A stretch of 64,000 bases of DNA from Vespa crabro (GCF_910589235.1 NC_060955.1:8238194-8302193), one strand, 5' to 3'. Counted from the first letter of the stretch, positions 39,287-52,225 are shown. Notes: generated from the letters alone by a model not told the origin. A program made the numbers and translations.

Positions 39287-39741
39287 ACTAAATTTACTCT
39301 TTCATTTGCTCGTATAATAATCGGCCGTAAAGGTAATTTGCAATCTGGAAAGGTATACGCCTATTTCGACGTCGTCGGTAGGAAGAAAGGAAGGGACTCT
39401 CTTAGAAGTGTTGTTCGGCAGACGAGATAAAGTTTATCTCAATGTGATATTTCATCCATGTTCGACGTAGATAGAAGCACAGATGTCGTGCGTTTCGATT
39501 AAATCGTCGATCAAGGATCGTCGATTTCCCAGGCGCAAAGGTATAACGCGTTTATAAGGTGTTTGCGTACACATGAAGAAAGCAGGCGTGCAACGTATAA
39601 ATTATTTAAGAAACACGTATCTTACCATCGTATAATGGCCGATCATAAATAACTTCGAGCGAAAATACGAGAGCCGCGAGGCGCTCTGGCAAAAATCGGC
39701 GGGCGCGCCTTTGCAGGATCCGTTCCTTCCACTTTTTCCTT

Positions 39742-41218
39742 TTCGTTCGTTCGTTCGTTCGTTCGTTCGTTCGTTCGTTCGTTCGTTCGTTCGTTCGTTC
39801 GTTCGTTCGTTCGTTCGTTCGTTCGTTCGTTCGTTCGTTCGTTCGTTCGTTCGTTCGTTCGTTCGTTCGTTCGTTCGTTCGTTCGTTCGTTCGTTCGTTC
39901 GTTCGTTCGTTCGTTCGTTCGTTCGTTCGTTCGTTCGTTCGTTCGTTCGTTCGTTCGTTCGTTCGTTCGTTCGTTCGTTCGTTCGTTCGTTCGTTCGTTC
40001 GTTCGTTCGTTCGTTCGTTCGTTCGTTCGTTCGTTCGTTCGTTCGTTCGTTCGTTCGTTCGTTCGTTCGTTCGTTCGTTCGTTCGTTCGTTCGTTCGTTC
40101 GTTCGTTCGTTCGTTCGTTCGTTCGTTCGTTCGTTCGTTCGTTCGTTCGTTCGTTCGTTCGTTCGTTCGTTCGTTCGTTCGTTCGTTCGTTCGTTCGTTC
40201 GTTCGTTCGTTCGTTCGTTCGTTCGTTCGTTCGTTCGTTCGTTCGTTCGTTCGTTCGTTCGTTCGTTCGTTCGTTCGTTCGTTCGTTCGTTCGTTCGTTC
40301 GTTCGTTCGTTCGTTCGTTCGTTCGTTCGTTCGTTCGTTCGTTCGTTCGTTCGTTCGTTCGTTCGTTCGTTCGTTCGTTCGTTCGTTCGTTCGTTCGTTC
40401 GTTCGTTCGTTCGTTCGTTCGTTCGTTCGTTCGTTCGTTCGTTCGTTCGTTCGTTCGTTCGTTCGTTCGTTCGTTCGTTCGTTCGTTCGTTCGTTCGTTC
40501 GTTCGTTCGTTCGTTCGTTCGTTCGTTCGTTCGTTCGTTCGTTCGTTCGTTCGTTCGTTCGTTCGTTCGTTCGTTCGTTCGTTCGTTCGTTCGTTCGTTC
40601 GTTCGTTCGTTCGTTCGTTCGTTCGTTCGTTCGTTCGTTCGTTCGTTCGTTCGTTCGTTCGTTCGTTCGTTCGTTCGTTCGTTCGTTCGTTCGTTCGTTC
40701 GTTCGTTCGTTCGTTCGTTCGTTCGTTCGTTCGTTCGTTCGTTCGTTCGTTCGTTCGTTCGTTCGTTCGTTCGTTCGTTCGTTCGTTCGTTCGTTCGTTC
40801 GTTCGTTCGTTCGTTCGTTCGTTCGTTCGTTCGTTCGTTCGTTCGTTCGTTCGTTCGTTCGTTCGTTCGTTCGTTCGTTCGTTCGTTCGTTCGTTCGTTC
40901 GTTCGTTCGTTCGTTCGTTCGTTCGTTCGTTCGTTCGTTCGTTCGTTCGTTCGTTCGTTCGTTCGTTCGTTCGTTCGTTCGTTCGTTCGTTCGTTCGTTC
41001 GTTCGTTCGTTCGTTCGTTCGTTCGTTCGTTCGTTCGTTCGTTCGTTCGTTCGTTCGTTCGTTCGTTCGTTCGTTCGTTCGTTCGTTCGTTCGTTCGTTC
41101 GTTCGTCGTTCGTTCGTTCGTTCGTTCGTTCGTTCGTTCGTTCGTTCGTTCGTTCGTTCGTTCGTTCGTTCGTTCGTTCGTTCGTTCGTTCGTTCGTTCG
41201 TTCGTTCGTTCGTTCGTT
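39742..41218. repeat. Giant (TTCG)n tetranucleotide array, 1477 bp
   Basis: About 368 head-to-tail TTCG units with a single break: one unit at 41106-41108 is TCG. No other substitution is visible. The unit has no stop in any frame, so both strands read open across it. The + strand gives Phe-Val-Arg-Ser cycles and the - strand Asn-Glu-Arg-Thr cycles, whichever frame is used. The reading frames of 516, 540 and 547 codons here are therefore artefacts. Every unit contains a CpG. Confidence 0.98.
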
Positions 41219-42050
41219 GCTCACCTATTCGCGTAGGATCGTTTATCACTCGACGTACTAGAGCGCTCGAAGGATAGTACGTAGTAAGGAATAAGAGCGA
41301 TGCCGCGTGTCACGCGATTCTCTCGTCGCAGGGCCGTCAACTTCTCTCAACGTTTAGCCGAGTAAGTACTTACATAGCTTCGTTAAATGCACGCACGCAT
41401 GCATATATCCCATACGATAAATGTTATTAATGTCCTATCGTTTTGAAATAGTTGTCGAACTAAGAACTACGAATATCAAAGGAGCTTACTTTGGTAAAAA
41501 ACGTTAAATTGATAAAAAAAGAATGAAAGAAAAAGAAATAAAAGAAGAGAAATAAAAGGTAATAGAGAAAAATAACAACGAAAAGATCAATAGGAAGCAA
41601 TTTCATGGTGACAGTGACTTTTATACCTTCAAATTATATAAAATTTGCGTTTCAATTACATAGATAAATCGGTACTTTCTATCTTCGAAAAGGTAAATCT
41701 TTATTCCGTATTCATTTTCAACGACGAAGATTTACGACCTATTACGTTAATTATCGAGCAAAGCACTTTTTTCCTACGAGAAAATCGATGCGCGTGTCGT
41801 CGATCGTCTGAACGTTAAATGCAAACTGCAAAACTCATACGGGGAACGAACATATTCACGGTACTTCGTAGCCGAAGGTCAACCGTTAGACTCGCTCTTT
41901 ACCTCGGGGATAGTCTTTCGAGGTCCAAATGAAATCGATGCCATACGTCTTTCTCGCCCGAAGGCATAATCAAGCGCTCGCGCATTAGTGACCGTGTAAC
42001 GGCAGAACGATCGGATAGACTGACGGGTAAGCAAGCAAGCAAATGAACAA

Positions 42051-42080
42051 AAGAACGAACGAACAAACGAACGAACGAAT
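42051..42080. repeat. Degenerate (CGAA)n tract
   Basis: GAACGAACGAACAAACGAACG, about 0.8 kb beyond the TTCG array and in inverse orientation, preceded by CAAG units. Confidence 0.75.
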
Positions 42081-42701
42081 CAACAGGCAAGAGACGCAGT
42101 TCGAAATTAATTTTCTACCTGGTATATATTGCAATCGTATCGAAAGAAGAGTACAAAAACCGACAAAAAATAAATATAAAAAAGAAAAGTAAAAATCAAA
42201 AAGAAAAAGAAACGTAAAAACTATACAATGCCTTTAACGTGGACTGTCGACGATTTATAAATCTATCCAGTACGGTTTTAAAATCCTTTCGATTATCATT
42301 TATCGAGCAGTACTGCCGCTAATGTGCGACGATGTTCATCTCGGAGAGCTACAGATCGTTCGCGCTAATATATCGATAGATCGAAAAGAAAAAGCCGGTG
42401 GAGAAACTTCGAAAAACGCGATTATAAAGGACTACGGATGAAGGACATAAATTCAATTTCTTTTCAGCTACGATCAAACCTGGTTTAAAATGTGTCATTT
42501 AACTAATTACTAACGAAATTTCAAACGGAAAATTGAAAGATCATCGAATGTCTGAATCATAAAGCACTATTTAGCGATTGAAAGAACATAAGTTGAATTC
42601 TTTCGTCGGTTAGTTAGCTTTCATAAATTTATGATATTATCGAAAGTTATATTCAAGGTAAACTCATCGTTCCGTAACATCGATAAACGTTTTGCTCTCT
42701 C

Positions 42702-42719
42702 TCACTCTCTCTCTTTCTT

Positions 42720-42791
<72 letters not shown>
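42702..42791. repeat. (CT)n microsatellite
   Basis: About 68 bp of pure CT after CTTT units. Confidence 0.95.
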
Positions 42792-42794
<3 letters not shown>

Positions 42795-42926
42795 ACCTTT
42801 ACGTTCCATCAAGCCCACCCTATCCCAACGCACTCTCACGAATGCACTTTCTCTCTCCCACTCTTTCTCTATCTTTTTCTTTGCGCGATAGTAGCGAACG
42901 GCATACCGAAGAAGATAGCCCCTGCT

Positions 42927-42956
42927 CGAGCCAGAACGAGCCAGAACGAGCCAGAC
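42927..42956. repeat. 10-bp tandem repeat, about 3 units
   Basis: CGAGCCAGAA-type units in tandem just after a CT array. Confidence 0.7.
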
Positions 42957-43661
42957 TGCGAACGGTGGAACTATCAATAAGTTTGTATCTGACAAGGGAA
43001 GGAATCGGAAAGGGTCTTAGATCAGCGAAGACCATAAAGCCACCCACGGTGAACAATATTTTAGTACGGTAGCAATGCGCGAAACCGGCTCCAACTCTTT
43101 CAGAGCTTGGTGGAGGTAGTACGCGATCGAGCGAGAAGAGAGCGCGCGTCCTCCGAGTGAACAAGCAACAAACTTGACTCCAGCATCCAACGACGATGGC
43201 TATGCTCCAGAGTCGACCACCGCCTCTCCAATTATCAGATCGACTGTGCATTTTAGAGAACGATACAACGATAAATACGCATTTTCCAAATATTTTACGC
43301 TTAGTCCCTATTCCCTATTTCTCCCTCCTTCTCTCATTCTTTTTCTCTTTCTTCAGAAATTTCTCTCTTCCCCTCATTTTTGCATATTTCTTATCATTAT
43401 CAGATATAATCTATTCCAATTATTCAACAACCAGGATTGTAACGTTACGCGTGTTACGTTATCTCCTTCTTCTCAAACGTACACATTCGTATAGCACATT
43501 TTATATCTTTCTCCCGTTGGTACGATATTAAGTCGTTCGAAAGAGACCTAATCTTGGAACACAATAAATATGCTTTCTCTACTTCGTCCCTGTCTTTCTT
43601 TTGGACGTAACGAATGTACGGTATATCCGATAAGTCCACTATACGTGGACATACTATATAT

Positions 43662-43692
43662 ACGTATGTATATATATAATATATACATACGT
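43662..43692. repeat. AT-rich inverted repeat
   Basis: ACGTATGTATAT and its exact complement, 7 bases apart. It probably arose from TA/TATG microsatellite decay. Confidence 0.5.
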
Positions 43693-46085
43693 ATGTATAT
43701 ACTATAGATATATTTATCGAAGAACAGGGGTTGGAGTTCTAAGCGCGTTCGACGAACCGGCCAGTCTGTAACTCATGCCGCCTTGACGTATAGGTATTGT
43801 CCGCTGCAGTCCAGAAGTCCAGAACTACGAGCTACTACCTTCCTTCGCGAGTTCCGTTGCCGCTATCGTGACCAATTGCTCGTAGATAGAACATACTTCG
43901 AAGTAGAAGAGAAGAGGAAAAGAAAAAAAAAAAGAAAAAGAAAAAGAAGTAGGAAGAAAAGGACGAACGGTTCGCCTGATGGTGATCGCTAGTGCCCTAC
44001 TGCCTATTGCTAGTTCGCTTACTGCTGCAGCATGCGTTTGTGCCTGACACAATGGGATTTGAATTTCTTTTATGAATACTAGGCGCAAGAACTAACTCCC
44101 GATATAAAGCCGACAAATCGTTTTCGCATTGTGCGAAATTCTAGTTGATTCGTTTCATCGTTCTATTCGTGTTGAAAAACATGATTTCCTCATTGAGAGG
44201 GTTACATGATAAAAGTAACGCCATGTAAAAAGCTTTTCTCGTTCGTCGAGAATTGTATTCTTGGACTACAAAAAGGTAAAACGAGAAGGAGAGAGAGAGA
44301 GAGTTAAAATCACTAAAGCAATTCATTCTTTAACAACAATTCTCAAAGAGATTCACTTTTGATCCAATCTTTCCACCAGAAGCAACGATATACGATACGC
44401 TACCGTGTGTATCGGCAATAGATTAAAGCAATTTAAGTCGACAAATAGTAGCAGACTTATGGAATCGTTAAGCAATTTAACATCGTTAAATACGTTCAGT
44501 AGTTTCCGACGATAGCCGATCTTACCTTCTATCCCTTTTTGCGGGATAAAATAGTTTTTACTTTTTTCCTTCATTCCTCCTTTCTTTCCTTCTTTTTTCG
44601 TTCTCCTTGTCGAATATAATTACCCGACTGGACGGGTTTCGGTATGGCGGAGAGATTAATTCGATTTAGATCTGGGATAGCTCCAAGGTCGCGGACGTTT
44701 AATCATTCCACCTCAGAACTCGATCGTTACCCACCTGTTTGTCGACCGCTTCTTATAATTCTTATTAATCTTCTTCTTTTTTCATTTCCTTCGTCTATGC
44801 AATATTGCTTATGAAAAATCGACTCATTAGTTGAAAATACTTAACAGGTGCGATTTACGGAGTTTCTGTAATCTTACAAACGACGACGATTCATATACGT
44901 AAATTGAAATGATTTTTAAAGTGAACATTTTTTTCTATTTTTTAATGACTCATAAAATCCAATAAAGTGTTTCAGTTTAATATAAAATTGTTTTTCTTTT
45001 TATCATTTTTCTTTTTTTTCTTATCAACGATTCCAGATCGATGATCCCTTAATGCCGTTAACAAAGCGAATATGTAACGTAAATCAACATCGAATTTCAC
45101 GATTCGACGAGCGCACGGCACGATTCCAATCCAATGCATATGCATATATATGTACATATATATATATACTTGTGCGCAGTCGGCAACTAACTGGCACGGA
45201 ATCAACGAGACGGGTTCGAGTTATATGAAGCGAGATGAGACGACGCAGGATAAGGCACGAAGACGTTCGAGCTTCAAAGTATCCATGAAGGACCTGTGCT
45301 CATGTCCGGTAGTTCAACGACCCTAGCATCTCAAGGCCGAACCATACACTCATCTGAATACGACGGACCACGATGAATCCTTCGCAAAAAACCAGTTCGC
45401 CCAACTCGAAGATAGCTCGTTAATTTGGTAATATTTACTGGGTAAACAAACCAAAGTTTTTCTTCCTTACTTTTTCAGGAAGCTTATCAACGCGTTTTAC
45501 CGTGTTACAGTATAAACAAAATTTATAGTCGTAATTTGTTGCTTATTCCTGTGCGTTCGAGCCTGTCATAAGGCAAAGTACTGATAGAAAGAGAAAGTGG
45601 ATTTAAAAAGAAAAAAAAAACAAAAAATAAAGACAAACAAGAAATATGTCGAGTAAAATAACTTCTCCGTCCACCGGTTTGCTCTCTTCGAAATTCTCTC
45701 CAAACATTCTCCGAACACCATCACTAGAAACGCCCATGCGACTAGACTCGCTACATGCTATAGTTCGTAAGGAGGAAGTAACAAATCGATTCGTACGCGT
45801 AACAGGTGACTCACGATCTCTTGGAAAAGAGAACGAAGTAAAACGAGAAATCAACAATAAGCGTATCGATAAGACCTATCATAGTGTCTTGTGCACTATA
45901 TGCTGAGACCGTTGAAGCGTAACAATGAAATGACGACAACTAGTCACTTTCCATGAACCCAACAAACGAATTTATCGAGTCTTTCGATATATTGGTAAGA
46001 CGAAAAATTATGACTATCGATATAAAGCTTAAATTCCGCGGCAACGTGGCGAAGCGTGTAAGAAAAAAATGGATATTCTCCATCT

Positions 46086-46089
<4 letters not shown>

Positions 46090-46151
<62 letters not shown>
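46090..46151. repeat. (CT)n microsatellite
   Basis: About 30 CT units. Confidence 0.95.
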
Positions 46152-46155
<4 letters not shown>

Positions 46156-46571
46156 TCAATTCCATCTTTATTTCGATCGTTACGAAACGTTGTCTCCCGT
46201 TTACCGCTTTTCTAAATAAAAAAGAAAAAGAAAAAAAAGAAATAAAAGCAAAAAATAAAATAAAAATAAAAAAGTAAGAAATCTGAGATAGTAAAATAAT
46301 AAATAATATGGTTTGACAGAAGATAGTAAAAATGAAAGTGTCTCAACCATGATCCAGGGATCTATAAACGAGCATAAACTAGTCTACGTGCGCAAGCCGT
46401 TAACTCCAGCTGTACGATGACAAGATATAGCTACCTGTCTCGGACCGAAAATTCTAAAATCCATCTCGATGTTCGATTACGAATCCGTATAATGTATATT
46501 GTCTCGAAAAGTTGTTGCTTGTCTTGATAAGAACGTTCGTATAAAGAAAGATAATTTCTTGTATATCGTAA

Positions 46572-46710
46572 ATGCCACCTCAAGAAAAATCGTCGGTGTT
46601 TGTTCTCAACGACGACGGTTACAATGACTACGATGACTATGACGACGACGACGACGACGACGACGACTACGACGACGATGACGACGATGACGTTGAAGAC
46701 GACGAAGCAG
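46572..46710 (+). CDS. Candidate first exon, Asp/Tyr-rich N-terminus
   Basis: ATG at 46572 reads MPPQEKSSVFVLNDDGYNDY, then an Asp-rich stretch with several Tyr, ending VEDDEA and one base before a perfect donor GTAAGTAAG at 46711. The Asp run is a GAC microsatellite. A unique N-terminus plus a perfect donor exactly at the end of the acidic stretch favours a real exon, but no downstream exon was found within about 10 kb. Confidence 0.22.
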
Positions 46711-47374
46711 GTAAGTAAGCCATAGAAAATAAATATCTTGGTCGAATAATGTACAACTGTAATGTGTACCTACGCTACACGTGTAAATGTAAATAAGTTT
46801 TGTAAGAGTAAGAAAGAGAAGGAGAGTAAGTCGTATGTGCAAGAAAATTCTCTCGCTCTTACTCTTGTTATCTATCTCTTTCTTTCTTTCTTTCTTTTCC
46901 GTGATGATGCAAAAGAAAAAAAAAAGAAAAAGAAAAAAGAAAAACAAAGAAAAAAGAGAAGGAACGCAAGCAACACGAAACGAACGTCGATAAATTATAT
47001 GGTCATGGGTTATCGAACGTACAGAGATTATGCAGATGGACGGTTCGATAAGAAGAGAAGTTCTCCCTTTCTTTCTTTTTTCATTGTCTCTCTTTATTCG
47101 AAACTTCCTTTTTTCTTCCTTTTTTAATTATTTTTCATTTTCTACAAGTAAAAAGAGACAGAGAAAGAGAGAAAGAGAGAGAGAGAGAGAAAAGGTATAA
47201 GGAGACTACATATACTTCTTTTGATGATTATTATCGTGGGCTACGTCATGTATCACGTCATAGTACACGCTGGAATATATTCGTTGGAAAGAGATCGTGA
47301 AAGGCTTCCTTAGAAAATCTTTTTTCTTTCTCTCGTCGACATAGAGGACTTGTATCAGTCGGTGCTTCTTCGTC

Positions 47375-47386
47375 CTCCTCGTCATT

Positions 47387-47442
<56 letters not shown>

Positions 47443-47491
47443 TGTAGTCGTCGTCGTCGTCGTCGTTGTAGTCGTCGTCGTCGTTGTAGTT
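47375..47491. repeat. (TCG)n triplet array
   Basis: About 117 bp, mostly TCG, with GTTGTAG interruptions. Confidence 0.93.
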
Positions 47492-47530
47492 CTACGAACA
47501 TTATCGACGTCGTGGAATAAAAGCAGAAGG

Positions 47531-47636
47531 AAGAGTAGCAGTAGTAGGAAAAGTAGTGATAGTAGTGGTAGTAGTAGTAATAGTAGTAGTAGTAATAATA
47601 ATAGATAGTAATAGTAGTAGTAGTAGTAGTAGTAAA
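47531..47636. repeat. (AGT)n triplet array
   Basis: AGTAGT with AATAAT interruptions. It adjoins the TCG array. Confidence 0.9.
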
Positions 47637-47851
47637 ATAAGAAAAAGAAGAGAGGACTCGCGGGCTATTTGCTACTCGCCGCCGAGAGAAAGCTTCATAA
47701 ATTTTACGAAGGAACGACGTATTCCCTCGTGCAAAAGGCCTTATGTCATCTGGTCTTTCTTTGGATCGTGTGGGAGGACGTGCTCGCGCGCGCGAGTTGG
47801 ATGCCGCTGGAAAGTAAGAGTCAAGAGAAATCCCAAGGTAGATATCCAGAG

Positions 47852-47854
<3 letters not shown>

Positions 47855-47894
<40 letters not shown>

Positions 47895-47909
47895 CAGAGA
47901 AAGAGAGAA

Positions 47910-47954
<45 letters not shown>

Positions 47955-47985
47955 GAGAGAAAGAGAGAAAGAGAGAAGCAGAGAA
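47855..47985. repeat. (GA)n array with GAAA periodicity
   Basis: Pure GA blocks alternating with regularly spaced GAGAAA units and two copies of AAGCAGAGAAA. Confidence 0.92.
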
Positions 47986-49788
47986 AAAGAGACTCTCGCG
48001 ATGTGCCGGACCGGTCCTTCGCGTTTCTTCCTTTCGTTCTTCTCTCATCCTCCCTTGTTCTTTCCTTTTGTCGTGTACTACTAGGACGCACGACGAATGG
48101 AAATCCAACGGTGACGGGTGAAAGGATCGAACTTTGTTTACGGAAATATTCTTTACTTATTACAAAGACGATGCGTTCTCACGATGCACCTCTTCTCTTT
48201 TCTCGATGGAAGACCGAAGACGAAATTTACGAATATACCGATCCACGTTACTTTTAAACTCCTGAACGATTCCTTAGAAAACATAAGAAAATATGTATGC
48301 CCGCTCGAGGTATTAATAATATCAATGTTTTTTCATTATCATCCAAGATTATAGATTAGAAAACGATTTTTTTACCGCGAAATTTTATGTTTATTATATT
48401 CGATAAAGTTAACGCATTTCAATTTGTCTTTCGTTACTTTTCATCGATCAATCCCTTTTTATTTATATAAACAACTTATCTACTCGTAAATCTTTTCAAT
48501 CTAGCCAACGCATTTTGCTTGCTTTTCGTAATACCTTTTATTATATTAAATCCTTTTTATTTACTTATTTAATCGAACAATTATACTTAATAATGGGTTG
48601 TTTTATTTACAAAGAAAGAAAAATTTTATTAATATTTTTTACTTAAAGAAATAACGAGAAAGAAACCTGCAAAAGTGAAACTTCTTGGATACATCGTTCT
48701 CGACTTTGCTCGGTCTCCAGCTCATTCCCCATAGATAGTATCTACTTACATGCTAGGACAGATAATTATAAGATATTTCTACAAATTATATAACCTTATG
48801 CTTTCCACTCACATCAGAGTTTCCTCCTTCGCACATAGAGAAATCCTTAGAATTTCAATATATACAGACTCATTCTTAAAAATTAAGAAAATAAACGACC
48901 TGAGGATTTCGTTTCGCGAAGGTTCATTCAAGTTAACCAAGTCTCAACGTGTTTTGTCACCATCGCGACTTGTTAATAAAACAACGAACATGCACACGGA
49001 TACGCATTTCGTCGACGAATAGCACATCGTCCTCTTTGTCGCTCCTTACATTCGCCGTGAATTGTTCGCATTCACACGACGCGAATTCTCATATCAGATA
49101 TTCATCTTTCCCTACGATTTTGCCATCGAACGCGACACCATTGTTTTAACCATTGTTGCCATAACTTCGTGAGATTTTTTATTACGAAACGGTAAGCAAG
49201 TAAATAACACGCGTTCCCGCTTTTCTTTTGTCGGATTTACCTCGAACATCTTGAAAACTTTTTATTTTTCTATTTTACTAGAAAGAAGAGAAATGAAAAA
49301 CTAAAATTTGTCTTCCTTCCTTCTTTCTTTTTTTCATTCTCTCTCAACGTATCGAGATCATAATGTTGGATGACGGTGACACGAAGTTAGGTATGGCGTG
49401 TGTATGTGCAATTGCAACACTGATTTATAATGATTTTAATAGAAATAAAAGCGCCCGAAGGCGCAGGCGCGTTACATGCCAAGAAGATAGCGCGCGTTCA
49501 TAACGTTCCGCGACAATGACATACTCTCGAGAATGCACCTTAGGATATAAGAATATGGAAACGAAAAACGATCAGACACGAGCCACGCCAACTTTGCAAC
49601 ATCCTCTTCTTTGATCTCCTTATTTTCCTTGTTTTTTCCTTTTTACAAACTAGTATTTTGTTTGCAGATCCTTTCAGAAATATATGCAAACGTAAACCTG
49701 GTCAAGTTACATTCCTCGATGTTTCTGCATTAATCGGTAAATTTAATTTGTGAATTAAGATAAAAAAGAAAACAAAAAAATAATATCG

Positions 49789-50299
49789 TATAGGTAGAAG
49801 GTTCCAGAACTTGCTAGTCCTATATATATGCATGCATGAGATAAGTAAATTTATCGACAATTGAATAAAGTATGGTCTATCCTTTGTAAGGTACATTGTT
49901 TATGAAAGGTAGAGAAGGGGCTGAGATTGGGAGAGAGAAAGTGAAATGGAAATGCAGCATGAGTGAGATAAGCAGCGAAACAAGAGATAGGACAAAGAGT
50001 GATAAGGATTGCCGAATGCGTATGTATGAATGTGAGTGGGATAAGAAAGGGGTGTATGTCATAAAAAAAACAACGAAGAAACAGTAAAGAAAATAAGCGA
50101 GTGAGTTAATAGTTTCTGGCCAAAGAAGAGCTGTAGTATTTCCGCATTCGAAAAGACCAACATTCTATATATTACATTATTTCTTTTGTTATTATTTCAC
50201 AATAAATATCTATTGTTTTATTCCTTTATTAATCTTGGCTATTTCTGAATATATAAAAACGCTCATAGATTTTTAAAAGTGGGATTATAAAAATTCTCA
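49789..50299. mobile_element. Interspersed repeat, copy 2 (possible solo LTR)
   Basis: About 510 bp, the shorter partner of the repeat at 10710-11300, with roughly four of five bases shared by eye. It keeps GAAAAGACCAACATTC, the T-rich middle, AATAAATATC and the end CTCA. Its first bases are TATAGG instead of TGTAGG, so the 5' edge is uncertain. No coding capacity. Confidence 0.6.
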
Positions 50300-50897
50300 C
50301 TGTTAATATAAAAATGTAACGATAAAGGAAAAAGATCGTTGAAAATTTAACGATATCATCAAAAAATTATGCTCTTACCGATAATAGAGTAAATAAAATA
50401 TCTTTTATGTAAATACATTCGTTATTTCGTCAAGTTGATCAAGTTATCGTACGTCTAATCATGCGTGAGCCAAAAAACTTTGAAAAAGGAAACGGAAACG
50501 AGTATGTCTCATAAAAACGTATCGCGATCGAAGCCGCTTCTACTTTCGAAAGAGGGACACTCAAGGTCGTGCCATGTTTCCTAACCTACCTGGTTTCCAT
50601 CGCCTTCGTTATGCGTCCGACGTAATAGGAAGGGGAAAAAGAATCTAAAAAAAAAAAAAAAGAAAAGAACAATGTCACCAATGATATTTTTGTATAATAG
50701 AATGTAATCGGGCCGTGGAAACGAGTCTATTCGTATATGTGTGTTACCGTTTTAAATTTAGTAACTAGTAAATAAATTTGACATTTGGAATAATAATTGA
50801 GATAAGAAGTAATGACCTGCATGTATAATTCGAATTGACCTAATTTTCCCCTAATTTATAATTCGATTCGAAAAATGAGAAGAGGTAAGAGCGAGAA

Positions 50898-50902
<5 letters not shown>

Positions 50903-50947
<45 letters not shown>
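50903..50947. repeat. (GA)n microsatellite
   Basis: About 22 GA units. Confidence 0.93.
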
Positions 50948-50950
<3 letters not shown>

Positions 50951-52165
50951 CGATATAATTATTTAAAGTATGCATATTCATTCGTTATCTTTCGTCTTTC
51001 GATTTTAAATATTCATTTTTACTTTTATATTATTAATCGGTGACATAAGTGAACCTAAATAAATTCAAACAGAGATTTCACAAAATTCTTACACGTGCAA
51101 GTACATAGATATATATGTTGCTAGAAACTGCAAGAGACGAGGAATTCACGAAGATGGAATAGATTCCGCGAAGGCAACGGCTCTGGATTCTAGATGATCG
51201 ATTCACCGCGTGATCCCATCTCACGAGTTCCAAGTATAGAAGTCCAGTTAGACTTTAGAGTCCGTTCATAGGAATCCCATAATAGAGTGGAAAAAGATAT
51301 CCTGAAATTACGAGCTTGAATATTTGCCGCATCGTATTCACACGAGACTTTATTCACAGGATATAAGAGATTCGAGTAAAGTCGAGTCGAGTAGAAAGAC
51401 GATGGAAAAAGAGACGCGCACGAGGACGACGAGGATTTCTCTAAGTACTTGTCTGGTAAATTCCTACGATCACGTAATATAATCTCGAGTATTTGATTAC
51501 ACTTATAAATCTAATTAACGTGGTTAAATTGTCGTGGTAAACGATATCCGAGTCTAGCGTAAACTGCTTCATTCGCGAAACCAATATTCTTTTATTCAGT
51601 TTTATCCTCTTCAATATAAATCTTATTCGCAATGTAAGGATTTTCAAATCTTGCAATCTTAAAGAGAAAAAAAAAATAAAAAATTACAAAAATTAAAGAA
51701 AATAAAAGAAAAGAAAAAAGAGGAAAGAGAACGGTCTCGAAATAAGAGAGAATCGAATCTTCGTTATTTTTAATTGATCCTGTAAATTCAAGGTCAATCA
51801 GAAAAGCTACGAACCACGATCACCACTATCGAATGATGTTTCCCAACCGATATCGCTCGTTAAAAAACAAACTGTTTTCATGATAGAGATCGACGTAGTT
51901 AGCCTTTAATTATCCGTTCGAATGGACGAAATAGACAATGAAAAGAGGAATAGTATATCCTCGGAGAAGACCGCTTGTCGTTGAAGGATTCACGTTCTCC
52001 ATTTAAAGAAACCCTTTCGCGTCGTATTATCTTTACCTCGCCTAGGCAATTCCGAGATACGGATCACAATCCATTTGCTCTTCCTTATTAGATACGGATC
52101 GGCAGCAAGCCGTGAGGAGGCAGCGCCGGCAGACACGATGCACGAAGAAGAAGGAGCAAGCGAGC

Positions 52166-52184
52166 CAACCAACCAACCAACCAA

Positions 52185-52225
<41 letters not shown>

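Larger units (their letters stand above)
17731..39741. other. 22 kb without a supported gene
   Basis: Dominated by microsatellites listed separately, separated by AT-rich unique sequence. More complex islands at about 19430-19670, 22860-23050, 23580-23950, 28980-29110 and 36280-36540 may be regulatory or conserved non-coding DNA. Two weak coding candidates (26005-26210 and 32880-33116) are listed on their own. Confidence 0.6.

Noticed and set aside
39742..41218. TTCG array as a heat-shock element cluster (nTTCn/nGAAn)
   Set aside because: Heat-shock elements need inverted 5-bp units. Here all TTC are in the same orientation at 4-bp spacing.
39742..41218. CRISPR-like or centromeric satellite array
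   Set aside because: There are no spacers, the unit is only 4 bp, and the block is a simple microsatellite expansion.
39602..41261. Open frames of 516, 540 and 547 codons on both strands
   Set aside because: They are the translation of the TTCG array in different frames. Flanking sequence adds no domain and the two - strand frames overlap each other.
45646..45906. 86-codon + strand frame beginning MSSKITSPSTG
   Set aside because: Non-repetitive and ATG-initiated, but the opposite strand is also open over most of it and there is no splice site, domain or neighbouring exon.
47556..48257. 233-codon + strand frame
   Set aside because: It is centred on AGT and GA arrays. The unique ends match nothing recognisable and an alternative frame is equally open.
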